64,000 nt of DNA from Haematobia irritans (taxonomy: Eukaryota > Arthropoda > Insecta > Diptera > Muscidae). Both the position numbers and the translations under genes were made by a program. Under the pieces are notes generated by a model, which saw only the letters and a list, made by a program, of their open reading frames with translations, was not told the DNA's origin and searched no databases. The stretch covers positions 79,330,003 through 79,394,002 of the forward strand of contig NC_134398.1 of assembly GCF_050003625.1 (NCBI RefSeq). The letters are read 5' to 3'. Shown piece by piece: positions 1 to 11,692 of this stretch (position 1 is the first letter of the stretch; the number at the start of each line of letters is the position of its first letter).

Positions 1-1434
1 CTTTTTAAAATGTGGTTTTCTTTTAAAAATGATATTTTTTATTTATATCATTATTTGCTAATTATTATTATTATTATTATTTTTTTTTTTTGAAACTAGT
101 TTAATATTTTTCTTTGTTGTAAAAAAAATATTTAAGTTCATAGCAACCCCAAGATGGATTCGGGCATATTTTTATATTCCTCCTCAGCGTATAATTTGAT
201 AGAGAAGTGGTAAGTTTTCTTTTAAAATTTGGCTTTCTTTTCACTAGAATATTTAAATTTTTATGACCTTTTTATTATCAAAATTACATACCTTATTTTA
301 GTATTACAATAATCAAATATTTTTGGAAACAAATTTAATATTTTTGTTGTAAAAAACAAATATTTAATTTCAGAATAACAATTTAGAAACATTTTTATGA
401 ATTGGTAAGCTTTCTTTAACATTCTTTTAACCAGAATATTTAGTTTTTTTATGCATATTATGTCTTTAATTAGATTTTTTGGAAACCAATTTAATGTTTT
501 CTATTTAATGTAAAAAATAAATATTTAATTTCAGAGTATCCCCAAATTAATTTCGATAACTTTTTAACCTCAACGTATAATTTAATAGAGATAATTGGTA
601 AGTTTTATATTAAAACTTTGGCTTTCTTTTGAAAAGAATATTTATTGTATTATGTCCTTCACATCGATAACAACACAGTTTTATGAGTTAATATATTACT
701 TAATTCATTATTTCTCTAATTGTTTCAGGTACAAACTTTATGAGGTACGTTTATCTAAGAAAAGTTGAATTCCTTACACTATTTAATAAAATGCCCCCAA
801 AATTAAAAATTATATTTTATTACATGTTAGTTTTTAACAATTTTCACTATTCCTTCCATTTTTTTCAGCAAGATATGTGAATATACTAACGATGAATAAA
901 AAACTAAGGAAAAGTCAAAATGTCCAAATAGCGAGTTAAAATAAACTACTTTCTTGTTCCACGTGGTCATAATTTTTATTCACAAAAACATTGTATTAAG
1001 AACTCTCATCATAAGTTTTTATAATAAAGTACTTTTGCTTAAAGAAAGATGAATTTTAATGTATGAAAATTTTCATAATAGTAAAACGGGTTGTTGTTCC
1101 TTTAATTATTTAATTTCTCTGTACTGTGGAATGATTGGTTTAAAAATAGTTTAGTCGTCGACATTTTAAAGAGACTGTTAACCAATTTTTATTATCGGGT
1201 TTCCCACAAAATAAGCAAGTAAACCAAAATAATACTGACTTTTTAACTTGGTAGGGGTATATAAATCTTATGGTATTGTAAAAATGAACTAAACTACAAT
1301 GTTATAGATGAACTAAAATTGAAGAAAATTATAAACTAGACAAGTTGAAAAAAATCTTAAGGGCTAAATCATGGTCAATATTACTACAGTTTAGTTCATT
1401 TTGCAATGGAAAAGGGTTCACTGTTTTTTCAGTG
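1..1434 (+). mobile_element. Right part of a large family C DNA transposon, cut by the window edge
   Basis: The stretch ends with a CACTG-type terminal repeat (gttcactgttttttcagtg) followed by TA. From about 1085 to the end it resembles 46600-46965, the right part of the full-length copy at 44460-46965. The left two thirds are AT-rich and hold about four degenerate units of roughly 200 bp (joins near 119, 348 and 509). Each unit carries an acceptor-like ttcag/ttcatag and a donor-like ggtaagt. I see no long ORF. The left end lies outside the window. Confidence 0.6.
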
Positions 1435-1436
1435 TA

Positions 1437-1651
1437 CAGTTAAATTGGCTTCAAAGCTCTAGAGGATTCACTTTTTTGTTTTTGAGTATTTAAAGCGTAA
1501 TAATAATTATTTTATTTGTTTTTGTGAAATCGGCGTGACATCTGTGCTTCTAATACAGTTTAGTTAAAATTATTTTCTAATCATTTCTAATCTATTTTTT
1601 CTAAAATTAACTAAAATTTTCTTTCCTAGCGGGTTAACTGTTTTTTCAGTG
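1437..1651 (-). mobile_element. Family C MITE fragment
   Basis: In reverse orientation this shares the internal sequence of the MITE at 26764-27279 (ggcgtgacatc, cagtttagttaaaatt) and ends with tttttcagtg followed by TA. It lies directly beside the end of the larger family C element, so one family C insertion sits next to another. It is non-coding. Confidence 0.5.
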
Positions 1652-1652
1652 T

Positions 1653-2085
1653 ACCCAGCAAAAAGGCTTTGCCAACAAACTAGTGAAAATGAAATTTGTT
1701 AAGCAAACGTTTCCTCTGCTGCTTAAGCTACACTTGTAGTTTAGTCAAATGCATGTTTTAAGCTAATATCAAAAACAACAATAATTTCTTATAAATATGA
1801 AAAAAGCGAGTTATAATAAATTAAATCAAAGGGGTTCTGGGCACACAGAAAAAATCGGTAGTTAAAATAACGATTAATTTAATTTATTTTTATTGGAAAA
1901 AAATAATAGTTTAATTTTATTATTTTCTTCGAAATTTTCCACAGTTTAATGAAGTTTTCCTTTTTATTTGTCTCAATCATTTTTTGAACTAAACGTGAGT
2001 ATAAAGTTCAATGACAGTATACATAAGCTCAATATGAACTAAAACAAAAGAACATTTTCGTACGATTCCCAATAATAATAAGGAT
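1653..2085. repeat. Fragments of further short TA-targeting MITEs
   Basis: The part from 1653 starts cccagcaaaaaggc and carries the module 'agctacacttgtagtttag', also seen near 33190 and, more diverged, near 6755. From about 1851 a cacagaaaaaatcg end starts a second fragment. It runs into sequence with alternating gttcaatg and tgaactaaaa, as in family C. Boundaries are uncertain and no coding capacity is seen. Confidence 0.35.
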
Positions 2086-3680
2086 AAGCTGCTGTATGGT
2101 TAAAATGATCATGATTTGGCGCCAATGAGTTATTTACAAATATAAATCGGCATGGTTGGTATTTTGAATTTTGTTTGTTAGTTTTGTAAGTTTTGCCACG
2201 ACAATTTGAAAATGATTTGCAATCAAACGTTTTTCATATGCCAGCAAATTATGCAAATTGTTTTGAGTAAAAACTTGAAAATATTTAAAAAAAATCTGAA
2301 ATACAAAATTGTAGGTCTTTTCCTACATCTCACTCCCTCTGTTTATAGTTATAGTACAATTTGTACTTTGAAAATCTATATGACGTCAGAAGGAATCGAA
2401 CTTTGACCTTTTGTTTTGAAATCCAACACACTAGGGTTTTTTTATTAGCATCAAGTCAATTAGTATGTTGCATTTTTTTCTGAAATTAAAAACGGAAAAA
2501 GCCGACGAAACGTCGGGAAAAAATATGAAAAGACTTCTTTTATTTGCATTTATATACATTGACCTAAACAGACCATTAAAATAAACAAAAATTTTAAAAA
2601 CGAGACTGTTGGTCGTTTTGGAACTTACCGGGGACAATTTCTGCGTAAGAATTGTGATCAGAAATCCAAAAACAAAATTTTGAAGAAAGCAGTCCTTCAC
2701 AATAGATGTACTTAACATTTTTCCTTTGAATTTTGAAATACATTGATGACAAAGCATTACACATGATCCTTACGTGCCACACACATGTCCAGATAAATTC
2801 CACACCAGCAGATACATTCATGTTACCACTGTCTGAAAAACATTCTATAAATCCTTTCATTTCTTAGAATGCACAACAACTTAAGTTGTTACTAGAAAAA
2901 GGATACATTGAGAGTAGCCTCTGTGACATTGTCCAAATATTTGCTTTAGGGGTTTTTATTACATTTTTTTTTTGTATAAACTATGGCACATAAGCGTAAG
3001 GACACGAATACATGTAAAAGAACAACAATAATAATAAATTCAAGATAAATCGATTTTTAGGGACGAAAACAAAAAAGTCATCCACTTAAAGAGATATCCT
3101 CGTTGGCCAGCGTACAATTTACACCAAACATAAACATGCGACTAACGAACAGAGCTCTAATAACAACAATAACATATACGGCAATGGCAATATCAAGGAT
3201 AACAATGGTAAATTCTTGCAACAGGATACCAAATCACATGCGGTCGTTACGCCCTTTTAAGCTGAAAGAATTTTTATGCGAAACTAATGGACTACAAATG
3301 TGTGAATGTGTCCATGGGTGGATGAATGGAGTTTACTAAAGCGAATTTGTATTCGTTACTTACTTCCGAATTTAGTAAGAAATGGGCACAGTGGTGTTTT
3401 TTTATCTGGCGGGATTTTGGAAATTTACTAAAGCTAACAGTGAGTTATTGAATCTATGGATAAAATATAATAATGGTTCAAATATTGATTTATTCAGAAA
3501 TAATAACATTTACTTACCTGAACCGAAAATGATTAGTTGTTCATTAACTAAAATAACCAAACAGAAAATATTGCATTTTCGGATGCAATACTCACTTAAG
3601 TTATTGTATTGCATCAAGACATTAGCTTACACAATTGCTTCCAGCATGCATGATTCTTGTGAGCGATGTCCCACTAATAG
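2086..3680. other. Unassigned AT-rich interval
   Basis: Nothing with a recognisable family was found. The longest frames (about 60-110 codons, on both strands) lack domains and often have no ATG start, so I do not call genes. Some or all may be decayed repeat. Confidence 0.3.
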
Positions 3681-3682
3681 AG

Positions 3683-4340
3683 GCGTTGCGCTTGAGTGAA
3701 ATTTCACTCACGCACATTCACGAAGCAAAATGCTTATTCACGCACGCTTACGATATGTGTGGTAGCCATTCGCACTCAAGCACATTCACGAAATGAAAAC
3801 CAATACTTACGCACACTCACGCGCGAACTATTTTTAAAGACTCACGCACTATTCACGACAATTCACGTGGCTCATGACAAATTCACGAGATTCACGACAT
3901 ATTCTTACCGGGAATGGGCAAAAGTAACAAAATGCATGAATAGAATATAGTTCGACAGCTACATTAATATCACTTGTCATACCAGTAAGAATTAAATCTG
4001 GATTTTTTTCGTGAACGTGAGTTTGCATAAATTTTGTTCACCCACATTCACGAACCGATTTTATTTCTCACCCACGATATATTTGTTTCAGTCCCACTCA
4101 CGCACATTCATGAGAGTTACTTCAAATTTTGTTCACGACTCACGTGATTCACGCAGAAGCGATGAATTTAAAATGGGTTTGTCATAGTACACACATTCAC
4201 GAACCGATTTTATTTCTCACCCACGATATATTTGTTTCAGTCCCACTCACGCACATTCATGAGAGTTACTTCAAATTTTGTTCACGACTCACGTGATTCA
4301 CGCAGAAGCGATGGATTTAAAATGGGTTTGTCATAGTACG
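3683..4340 (+). repeat. TCACG-rich block with a 148-bp direct duplication
   Basis: The block opens with the hairpin agtgaaatttcact and is dominated by variants of ctcacgcacattcacga. A 148-bp segment at 4043-4190 is repeated almost perfectly at 4192-4339 (period 149). The same kind of block occurs at 29337-30030 inside the piggyBac-like element. The unit is too irregular for a classical satellite. Function is unknown. Confidence 0.65.
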
Positions 4341-4874
4341 GATGACCACCTTTTCAATAGCCGTTGCACTGAATTTGCCCCACTTCTTAAGGTGTGATCA
4401 GTATTTTGGATGTGAATTAAAAAATTTTGTAATATTTTGTTAAATAAATATTTAAAAAAATATGATTTTTAATGCATTCTAACGCTTGTCTGATTTAGCA
4501 TGTTTTTCGACAAAAATTTTAATAACTTGTACCATTTTATTAATTCTTACTATGTTTTTAACCCATTTGAAACAAAAACAAGTATATACGGCCGTAAGTT
4601 CGGCCAGGCCGAATCTTATGTACCCTCCACCATGGATTGCGTAGAAACTTCTACGAAAGACTGTCATCCACAATCGAAATACTTGGGTTGTGGTATCTTA
4701 AAACTTCTTAACATCGTTTTCTAAATTGTGAGTTAGTCCATACGTGGTATATATTAGACAAAAAAGTTATGTATAGTTAAGTCTACAAATAATTACGAAT
4801 CGATATGGACTTTTTGCACGGTACGTAGAGAGCCAGAATTGAAATATGGGGGTCGCTTATATGGGGACTATATA

Positions 4875-5575
4875 CACGCAGAGAAGAAACATGATTGTCA
4901 CAATCATATTTGAAGAGCAAAATAATATGATAGGAACTATATTTGCGGCGACCATGTAACATTTTCACCTGCAACCATGTTGGCTCAGTGAACATGGTTC
5001 TAAGAAAAATATCATGGTCCTCATTTCAAATATTATTATATTGATTTTGTTTGAATGAAAAGACAATGGTCACGATTTAAAATGTTATGGTATTCATTCA
5101 AAATGTTTTCTTGTAGTTAAAAGAACTGAAAATAAAAATAAATGATACCATATAGCAAAATGCAGAACAAAAAACAGGTACATTTTTTCACTTTCCTTTT
5201 TTGTCTTCACATAAAACCACGTGCCACTTCTGAATAAATAAATTAGCAGTAAATACGTATTTTCCGTCCATTCCAAGAAACAATCAACACACGACTGACG
5301 CGCAAAATGAAAATCGTGTGTACCTGCTCAATGTTTTTATAGAATTCTTTTCGCCGTAAAAAAGTAAAAAAAAATTGAATGGTCAGGTACATGATTTTCC
5401 CGACCATTTAATGGTCTCAAATTCTATCATTTAAATGATAGAACATGTTTGCGGTATTTGAGAACCATTCAAATGCTTATTGCCACCATACATTTTTCTC
5501 CGCGGCAATTACATGCTCTAGATCAGCATTAAATGGATGCGGCAACCATGTCCAAACATGGTTTTTCTGTGCGTG
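4875..5575. mobile_element. Nested MITE, CACGCAGAGAA termini, TA target duplication
   Basis: The left end is cacgcagagaagaaacatg and the right end, read inward, is cacgcacagaaaaaccatg. TA lies at 4873-4874 and 5576-5577. Short palindromic pieces (caaccatg, aacatggtt) are scattered inside. It interrupts the family A element and is related to the palindromic MITE at 61613-61843. It is non-coding. Confidence 0.65.
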
Positions 5576-6442
5576 TACAATTATGAACTTGATATGGACC
5601 AATTTTTGTGTGATTGGAAATCGATTTATCTGATATGGACCTAGTTAGGCGTGGATGCTAACGACCATATACTAGCACAATGTACCAAATTTCAACTCAC
5701 TCGGATGAAATTTGCTCCTCCAAGAGGCTCCAAAACCTAATCTCGGGATCGGTTTATATGGGGCTATATATGATTGTGGACTGATATGGACTACTTTGGG
5801 CATGGTTGTTAAATATCATATACGATCACCACGTACCAAATTTCAAGCAGATCGGATGAATTTTGCTTCTCCAAAAGGCACCGGAGGTCAAATCTGGGGA
5901 TCGGTTTATATGGGAGCTATATATAATTACGTACCAAATTTCAACCGAATGGGAAGAATTTTGCTCTTCCAAGGGGCTCTGGAGGTCAAATCTGGGGGTC
6001 GGTTTATATGGGGCCTATATATAATTATGGACCAATTTCGACCAATTTTTGCATGGGAGTTTGAGGCCATATATTAACACCACGTACCAAATTTCAACTG
6101 AATCAGATGAATTTTGGTCTTCCAAGAGGCTCCGGAGGTCAAATCTGGTGATCGGTTTATATGTGGGCAATATATAAATATGGACCGATGTGGACCAATT
6201 TTTGCATGGTTGTTAGAGACCATATACTAACACCATGTTCCAAATCTCAGCCGGATCGGATGAAATTTGCTTCTCTTAGAGGTCTTGCAAGCCAAATCGG
6301 GGGATCGGTTTATATGGGGGCTATACGTAAAAGTGGACCGATATGGCCCATTTGCAATACCATCTGACCTACATCAATAACAACTACTTGTGACAAGTTT
6401 CATGTCGATAGTTTGTTTCGTTCGGAAGTTAGCGTGATTTCA

Positions 6443-6470
6443 ACGGACGGACGGACGTACGGACGGACAT
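6443..6470 (+). repeat. (GGAC)n microsatellite of family A
   Basis: Runs of ggac/ggacgtac sit at the fixed position near the 3' end of the family A element, between gcgtgatttca and the 'gatcgactcagaatttc' segment. Confidence 0.8.
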
Positions 6471-6848
6471 GCTCAGATCGACTCAGAATTTCACCACGAC
6501 CTAGAATATATATATAATTTATGGGGTCTTAGAGCAATATTTCGATGTGTTACAAACGGAATGACAAAGTTAATATACCCCCCATCCTATGGTGGAGGGT
6601 ATAAAAAATTAAAATTACCCACTAGAAAGAGTTATAAAAAATCGAATTAAAAGAAATTCCTGTGTGGATAAAATAAAGAACATTTTTGGGATGATATTTT
6701 GGAAATACTTTTAAAGTTGTGCCTTTGGAACAACTTCCAATTTTTTTGACAGGGTAGTTTAGTCGCATGGTTTTAAGCTGAAATCAAAACAATAATAATG
6801 ATTGAAGAAGAAATAAACAATAATAAAAACAAAACAAAGAAAGATTAA

Positions 6849-8158
6849 AGGGTGATACGGTCAAAATTTGGTCAATATAAACTTGACGTATTTCTTTCAA
6901 TTTTGCATTTAAAAAACCTGAACACCTCTCATTTTGAAGGTGTGTGTATGTGTAGAATGTTGCTCCTATTTTGATTTTGGAATTCACTCTTCAGTTGTCA
7001 AAATGCCGTCCAAGCAAGAAGAGCAGCGTATCAAAATTTTGCTCGCGCATCGCGAAAATCCGAGCTACTCGCACGCAAAGCTGACAAAATCGCTAAAAGT
7101 TGCCAAATCAACCGTTACACATGTAATTAAATTGTTTGGGGAACGTTTGTCGACAGCCAGGGAGTCTGGATCGGGGGGAAATCGAAACCCGGAAGCTGCT
7201 GAGACGACAAAGAGAGTTGCCGGTAGTTTCAAGCGAAACCCTAACCTCTCTATACGCGATGCCGCAAATAATCTGGGTGTATCGTCTACAACCGTGCATC
7301 GAGCCAAAAAACGAGCCGGACTATCGACTTACAAGAAGGTAGTGACTCCAAATCGCGATGATAAACAAAATACGACGGCCAAAGCGCGATCCCGGAGACT
7401 GTACAGGACGATGCTGACGAAGTTTGACTGCGTGGTAATGGACGACGAAACCTACGTCAAAGCCGACAACAAGCAGCTTCCGGGACAGGAGTTTTATACG
7501 GCAAAAGGAAGGGGAAAGGTGGCAGATATTTTCAAGCACATAAAACTGTCAAAGTTCGCAATGAAATATCTGGTTTGGCAAGCCATCTGTACCTGTGGCT
7601 TGAAAAGCAGCATTTTCATAGCTTCCGGGACTGTCAACCAAGAAATTTACGTGAAAGAGTGTTTGAATAAACGTCTGCTGCCTTTCCTGAAGAAACACGG
7701 TTGTTCCGTACTGTTTTGGCCGGATTTGGCATCTTGCCATTACGGTAAAAAGGCCATGGAGTGGTACGCCGCCAACAACGTGCAGGTGGTTCCCAAGGAC
7801 AAGAACCCTCCCAACACGCCAGAGCTCCGCCCACTTGAGAAATACTGGGCTATTGTCAAGCGGAACCTAAAGAAGACCAAAAAAAAAAAAAAAACTGCTA
7901 AGGACGAGCAGCAGTTCAAGGCAAACTGGCTTTCTGCGGCGAAGAAGGTGAACAAGGTGGCTGTACAAAATCTGATGGCAGGTGTCAAGCGTGAGGCCCG
8001 GCAATTCGGATTTGGAAAAGCGAAAGCCTAACTGAATATTTTTCCTGAATTTTATACTAATTGAACTTGAAAAAGAAATTTAATTTGATTTTTTAATTAA
8101 ACGATTTCACCGATTTACACGCGTTTTTCCTTGACCAAATTTTGACCGTATCACCCTT
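6849..8158 (+). mobile_element. Complete Tc1/mariner DD37E transposon
   Basis: The 1310-bp element has perfect 28-bp terminal inverted repeats (start aagggtgatacggtcaa) and TA target duplications at 6847-6848 and 8159-8160. It holds one uninterrupted transposase ORF with an intact catalytic triad. A second, broken copy lies at 56430-57716. Perfect TIRs plus an intact ORF make this the best candidate for an autonomous element in the window. The right end lies 72 bp from a mariner. Confidence 0.93.
7003..8031 (+). CDS. Tc1/mariner-family transposase, DD37E type
   Basis: The 342-residue protein would act in the nucleus, binding the TIRs and cutting and pasting at TA. The N-terminal third (about residues 1-110) looks like paired helix-turn-helix domains: SHAKLTKSLKVAKSTVTHV, then IRDAANNLGVSSTTVHRAKK. 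The catalytic residues are D148 (VMDDET), D241 (FWPDLASCHY) and E279 (RPLEKYW). Thirty-seven residues separate the last two, giving the DD37E class known mainly from insects. I chose the ATG at 7003 because the in-frame sequence upstream (from 6934) is not domain-like and the broken second copy has the same ATG at 56583. An A16 run at 7869-7884 encodes extra lysines; it is nine bases longer than in the second copy and keeps frame. Confidence 0.9.
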   Translation: MPSKQEEQRIKILLAHRENPSYSHAKLTKSLKVAKSTVTHVIKLFGERLSTARESGSGGNRNPEAAETTKRVAGSFKRNPNLSIRDAANNLGVSSTTVHRAKKRAGLSTYKKVVTPNRDDKQNTTAKARSRRLYRTMLTKFDCVVMDDETYVKADNKQLPGQEFYTAKGRGKVADIFKHIKLSKFAMKYLVWQAICTCGLKSSIFIASGTVNQEIYVKECLNKRLLPFLKKHGCSVLFWPDLASCHYGKKAMEWYAANNVQVVPKDKNPPNTPELRPLEKYWAIVKRNLKKTKKKKKTAKDEQQFKANWLSAAKKVNKVAVQNLMAGVKREARQFGFGKAKA

Positions 8159-8230
8159 TATTAGAGGGTCGGCTGGCATTTTCTCCTCGGTAAATTAAAA
8201 GGCGATCGGTTTATAGGGGGACTATATATA

Positions 8231-9514
8231 ACAGGTTGGCTGATAAGTCCCCGGTCTAACTAAGAAAAACACATTTTTTGTCAAAATTCGTTTTTATTAT
8301 TCAACATAGTTCCCTTCAAGAGCGATACAACGATTATAATGACCTTCCAATTTTTTGATACCATTTTGGTAGTACTCCTTCGATTTTGCCTCAGTTTCGG
8401 CGATCACCTCTGTATTGCAGCCAAATTTTTTCCCTGCGAGCATCCTTTTGAGGTCTGAGAAAAAGCATAAGTCGCTGGGGGCCAGGTCTGGAGAATACGG
8501 TGGGTGGGGAAACAATTCGAAGCCCAATTCATGAATTTTTGCCATCGTTCTCAATGACTTGTGGCACGGTGCGTTGTCTTGGTGGAACAACACTTTTTTC
8601 TTCTTCATATGGGGCCGTTTTGCCGCGATTTCGACCTTCAAACGCTCAAATAACGCCATATAATAGTCACTGTTTATGGGTTTTCCCTTCTCAAGATAAT
8701 CAATAAAAATTATTCCATGCGCATGCCAAAAAAACAGAGGCCATTACTTTGCCAGCGGACTTTTGAGTCTTTCCACGCTTCGGAGACGGTTCACCGGTCG
8801 CTTTCCACTCAGCCGACTGTCGATTGGACTCAGGAGTGTAGTGATGGAGCGATGTTTCATCCATTGTCACATATCGACCGAAAAACTCAAGTGTATTACG
8901 AGTTAACAGCTGCAAACACCGCTCAGAATCATCAACATGTTGTTGTTTTTGGTCAAATGTGAGCTCGCGCGGCACCCATTTTGCACAGAGCTTCCGCATA
9001 TCCAAATATTGATGAATGATATGACCAACACGTTCCTTTGATATCTTTAAGGCCTCTGCTAACTCGATAAACTTCATTTTACGGTCATTCAAAATCATTT
9101 TGTGCATTTTTTTTGATGTTTTCGTCGGTAACCACCTCTTTCGGGCGTCCACTGCGTTCACCGTCCTCCGTGCTCATTTCACCACGCTTGAATTTTGCAT
9201 ACCAATCAATTATTGTTGATTTCCCTGGGGCAGAGTCCGGAAACTCATTATCAAGTCAAGTTTTTGCTTTCACCGTATTTTTCCCCTTCAGAAAACAGTA
9301 TTTTATCAAAACACGAAATTTCTTTTTTTCTATTTTTTTTTTTTTCACAATAACATAAGTTGCTTCACAAAAGACGCTCTATCTCACAAACTAATTGACT
9401 TACAGACGTCAAATTTTGACACGAATCATTTGAAGGTTGGTACTATATACAAATAATATGCATTTAATACTAGCGACACCATGTGTCAGACCGGGGACTT
9501 ATCAGCCAACCTGT
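8231..9514 (-). mobile_element. Inactive mariner (DD34D) element
   Basis: The 1284-bp element has near-perfect TIRs of about 26 bp (acaggttggctgataagtcc) and TA duplications at 8229-8230 and 9515-9516. Its transposase, on the minus strand, is broken at several places. Clean TIRs with a broken ORF suggest a copy that was movable only in trans. Confidence 0.92.
8297..9333 (-). pseudogene. Broken mariner DD34D transposase
   Basis: Reading from 9333 down, the expected start ATG has become ATA (9333-9331). A tryptophan codon has become TGA at 9258-9256. One-base insertions in an A8 run (plus-strand T run 9107-9114) and a T7 run (plus-strand A run 8728-8734) shift the frame twice. Recognisable pieces are an N-terminal helix-turn-helix (KSTIIDWYAKFKRG), the MDET box (MDETSLHHY, with S where W is usual), HQDNAPCH and PPYSPDLAPSD, the DD34D signature. 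A few codons are missing near the C-terminus before KEYYQNG. It cannot make a full protein. Confidence 0.9.
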
Positions 9515-9640
9515 TAATTATATATATGGCTGTTATTAGGCGTATACCTACATCATGTACCAAATTTCGACCGATGCGGATAAACTTTGTTCTTCAAGGA
9601 GGCTCCGGAGTACAGGAGTGGGGTATTTCCATTAATTTGG

Positions 9641-10657
9641 GGATTTTTATAGGGATGAATCATTTGGACTAAAAACGGACCCAGGATATTATTTTGGGGA
9701 CCCAAGCGCTAATTTATAATTTTAATCGGCTAGGCTAAGACATTGTGAAATCCTTTCGTGAGGACTCGAGCCTAAATGTTGTCCTCTTATCAGTGTTTAT
9801 CCTTAATATGGACAATATATCCCATTAATAGAGAAATGATGGTTCACCTTCATATTTATCTACCGCTCAATTTTATTACTGGAGTATTTAGAAATAAATA
9901 CATGGTGACCGAACTTCCATTTTCAAATTTTCGAACATTTGGAAGATAATCAATGGTCTCCTGGTGTTGTGTTTCGAAATTTTGATCTTATTGTAGCTCG
10001 CAAGATGGTATGACAATAAATTTTATAGTTTTTTTTTAAATTTTTAAATTATTACCGATATTCAAAATTCCAACAACATTTTCATGAAATAATCTTCAAA
10101 TATTAAATTCTATGGACACACTCTGAAAACAATCCATTTTGTAACATATACTCCCAAACATATTCTGCTCCAAGCATATATATTTTCAGAATTTTCGCGA
10201 ACAAACACTTGTTTATTCTGCACAAACATACTATGTTTGACCCTAAGGTGACTATAAAACATTTTTCCAGAATCATTTTCGGAATAAATCGATATATTTT
10301 TCGGTAACTACCTTTTGTATATATATATGAGCTAAACATTATGGTTGGTTTAACTGTGGCGACGAATTCTCGTTTGATTTGTGTCGAATATTTGTCTAGT
10401 GTGATCGTACCGTAAATATATCTTTGTTAAAGGCCTCAAATAGTTGATTCCACTTTCTAAACATTTGTTTGATTGCGACAATGTCATAAATATAATTGTG
10501 TTGAAATATAAATAAAAGAATATGTTTGCCATATATTTGAATTTACATCCCAAATATTTATTTATGTACAAAATATGTTAGTCGATATAGATTAATAAAC
10601 GTGTACTCAGTAACCTACATTATTATTTTTGTAATTAATCTTGTCGTTTTTCATATA
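9641..10657. other. Unassigned AT-rich interval
   Basis: No gene or clear repeat boundary is visible. Words such as aacatattc and catactatgtttg around 10140-10240 recall element T ends, so part of it may be a decayed T copy. Confidence 0.25.
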
Positions 10658-11506
10658 TTATTTATTTATTTGTATATTTCTACACAGCAAAACAATGTCT
10701 TATAATTATAGTGCAGGTTTCAATAGTTGAAATAATATCCATCTTAACTAGGATTTCAATAATTAATATAATTGGAAATTTTATAAAAAATTGAGGAAAA
10801 ACATTTCTTTTAAATATTAATAATTTATATAATTAATGATTTTTGAAAAGTAATATATTATTAGTATTTATAATAATATCGTAGAAAATTTAACATTTAA
10901 ATGCAAAGACGTGATAGTATGTAAAAAAGAAGTTTATGAAGGACAAGATAGATGTAAATTAATTCCGATACAATTGAAGTATTCGCTTTTTAAAAATAAA
11001 GGGATTGCCGATGCTTTGTATGTTGCTTGGTAATGTGTTCCAAAGACGTATTGTACTGATAAAGAAATGCCATTCGGAAACAAGACATCGACGCCTAACT
11101 GGTATTATTTTTCTTCCTCTGCTTGATTTTGTGAATTTCAATTTGCAATACAAGTTATCCGGTGTCCGTTTTACTACACGCAAAGATAAAAAAAAACGTT
11201 TGGAAAACGTGTACCGAAAACGTTTTTCTTTTGTTAGAGTTTTTTGAATTGCTTCGAAAATTTTAAACTTTTATCACCAAACAAATTCGTTTGTTACAAA
11301 GTTTTTATTTTTTCAATAAAAAAAGTTATTTTTGAAACAACAACAGAGTCCATTTCGTTTATATCAAACACTCTTCTTTTCTGACTTTTGGTCTTTAATA
11401 AAACACATTTTACAGTTCAAAATTTAATATAGTACAATGTAATGTTGAACATTTTTTTCGGAATCTTCGGAACATATGTAGAATGTATGTAAAAAAAAAA
11501 AACTTT

Positions 11507-11578
11507 GGTCGAAGCAGGGATCGAACCCACGACCCTTGGCATGAGAGTCAGACGTAGCAACCACTGCTCCACGGTGCC
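11507..11578 (-). ncRNA. tRNA-like pol III module, left member of the T pair
   Basis: Read on the minus strand it has an A box (TGGAGCAGTGG, 11571-11561) and a perfect B box (GGTTCGATCCC, 11527-11517) at tRNA spacing. Twelve consecutive T residues follow on the same strand (11502-11491), a pol III terminator. Better-preserved copies keep a TGC-like anticodon, suggesting an Ala-type origin. Acceptor-stem pairing is poor, so I call it tRNA-derived rather than a tRNA gene. Confidence 0.55.
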
Positions 11579-11692
11579 AAACTAAATGTTTGTTTCTGTT
11601 AAATAAACTTTGTTTAGTCGGTTCGTGGGCGCCGCAAGCTATGCTATATAAATATAACTTATATGGATATTTATCTCTTGATGACCATAACA

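Larger units (their letters stand above)
4578..6607 (+). mobile_element. Family A tandem-unit element (DINE-1/mini-me-like architecture)
   Basis: The header reads acaagtatatacggccg followed by ggccaggccg and taccctccaccatgg. The body has several units of about 150 bp whose landmarks are ccatataaaccgatcccc, gaaatttggtac and catggttgttagagacc. A GGAC microsatellite at 6443-6470, a short TA stretch and a tail (cctatggtggagggta) complementary to the header close the element. Microsatellites plus a terminal hairpin recall the dipteran mini-me/DINE-1 elements; that assignment is inference. A 0.7 kb MITE is nested at 4875-5575. Translated reading frames here are only the repeats read through. Confidence 0.65.
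4341..6752 (+). mobile_element. ccagcaaaaaa-type MITE remnant split by a family A element
   Basis: Sequence at 4341-4577 and again at 6608-6752 matches, in order, the MITE at 30731-31282. Shared pieces are the gccgttgcactgaatttg segment, the gtttttaaccca/tatttgaaac segment and the gcctttggaa...cttccaa end. A 2.0 kb family A element sits between the halves, so it inserted into this older MITE. Its own left terminus is replaced by the TCACG block. Confidence 0.55.
8165..9640 (+). repeat. Degenerate family A copy interrupted by a mariner
   Basis: Family A unit sequence (ggcgatcggtttatag...actatatata) precedes the mariner at 8165-8230 and continues after it (aattatatatatggctgttatt...ccaaatttcgaccgatgcgg) to about 9640. 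The mariner therefore inserted into a TA of this older repeat. Confidence 0.55.

Noticed and set aside
3103..3339. 78-codon plus-strand frame
   Set aside because: Starts at TTG, no domain, no neighbours; probably chance.
3683..4340. CRISPR-like array
   Set aside because: Short TCACG words are irregularly spaced and degenerate, and the genome is eukaryotic.
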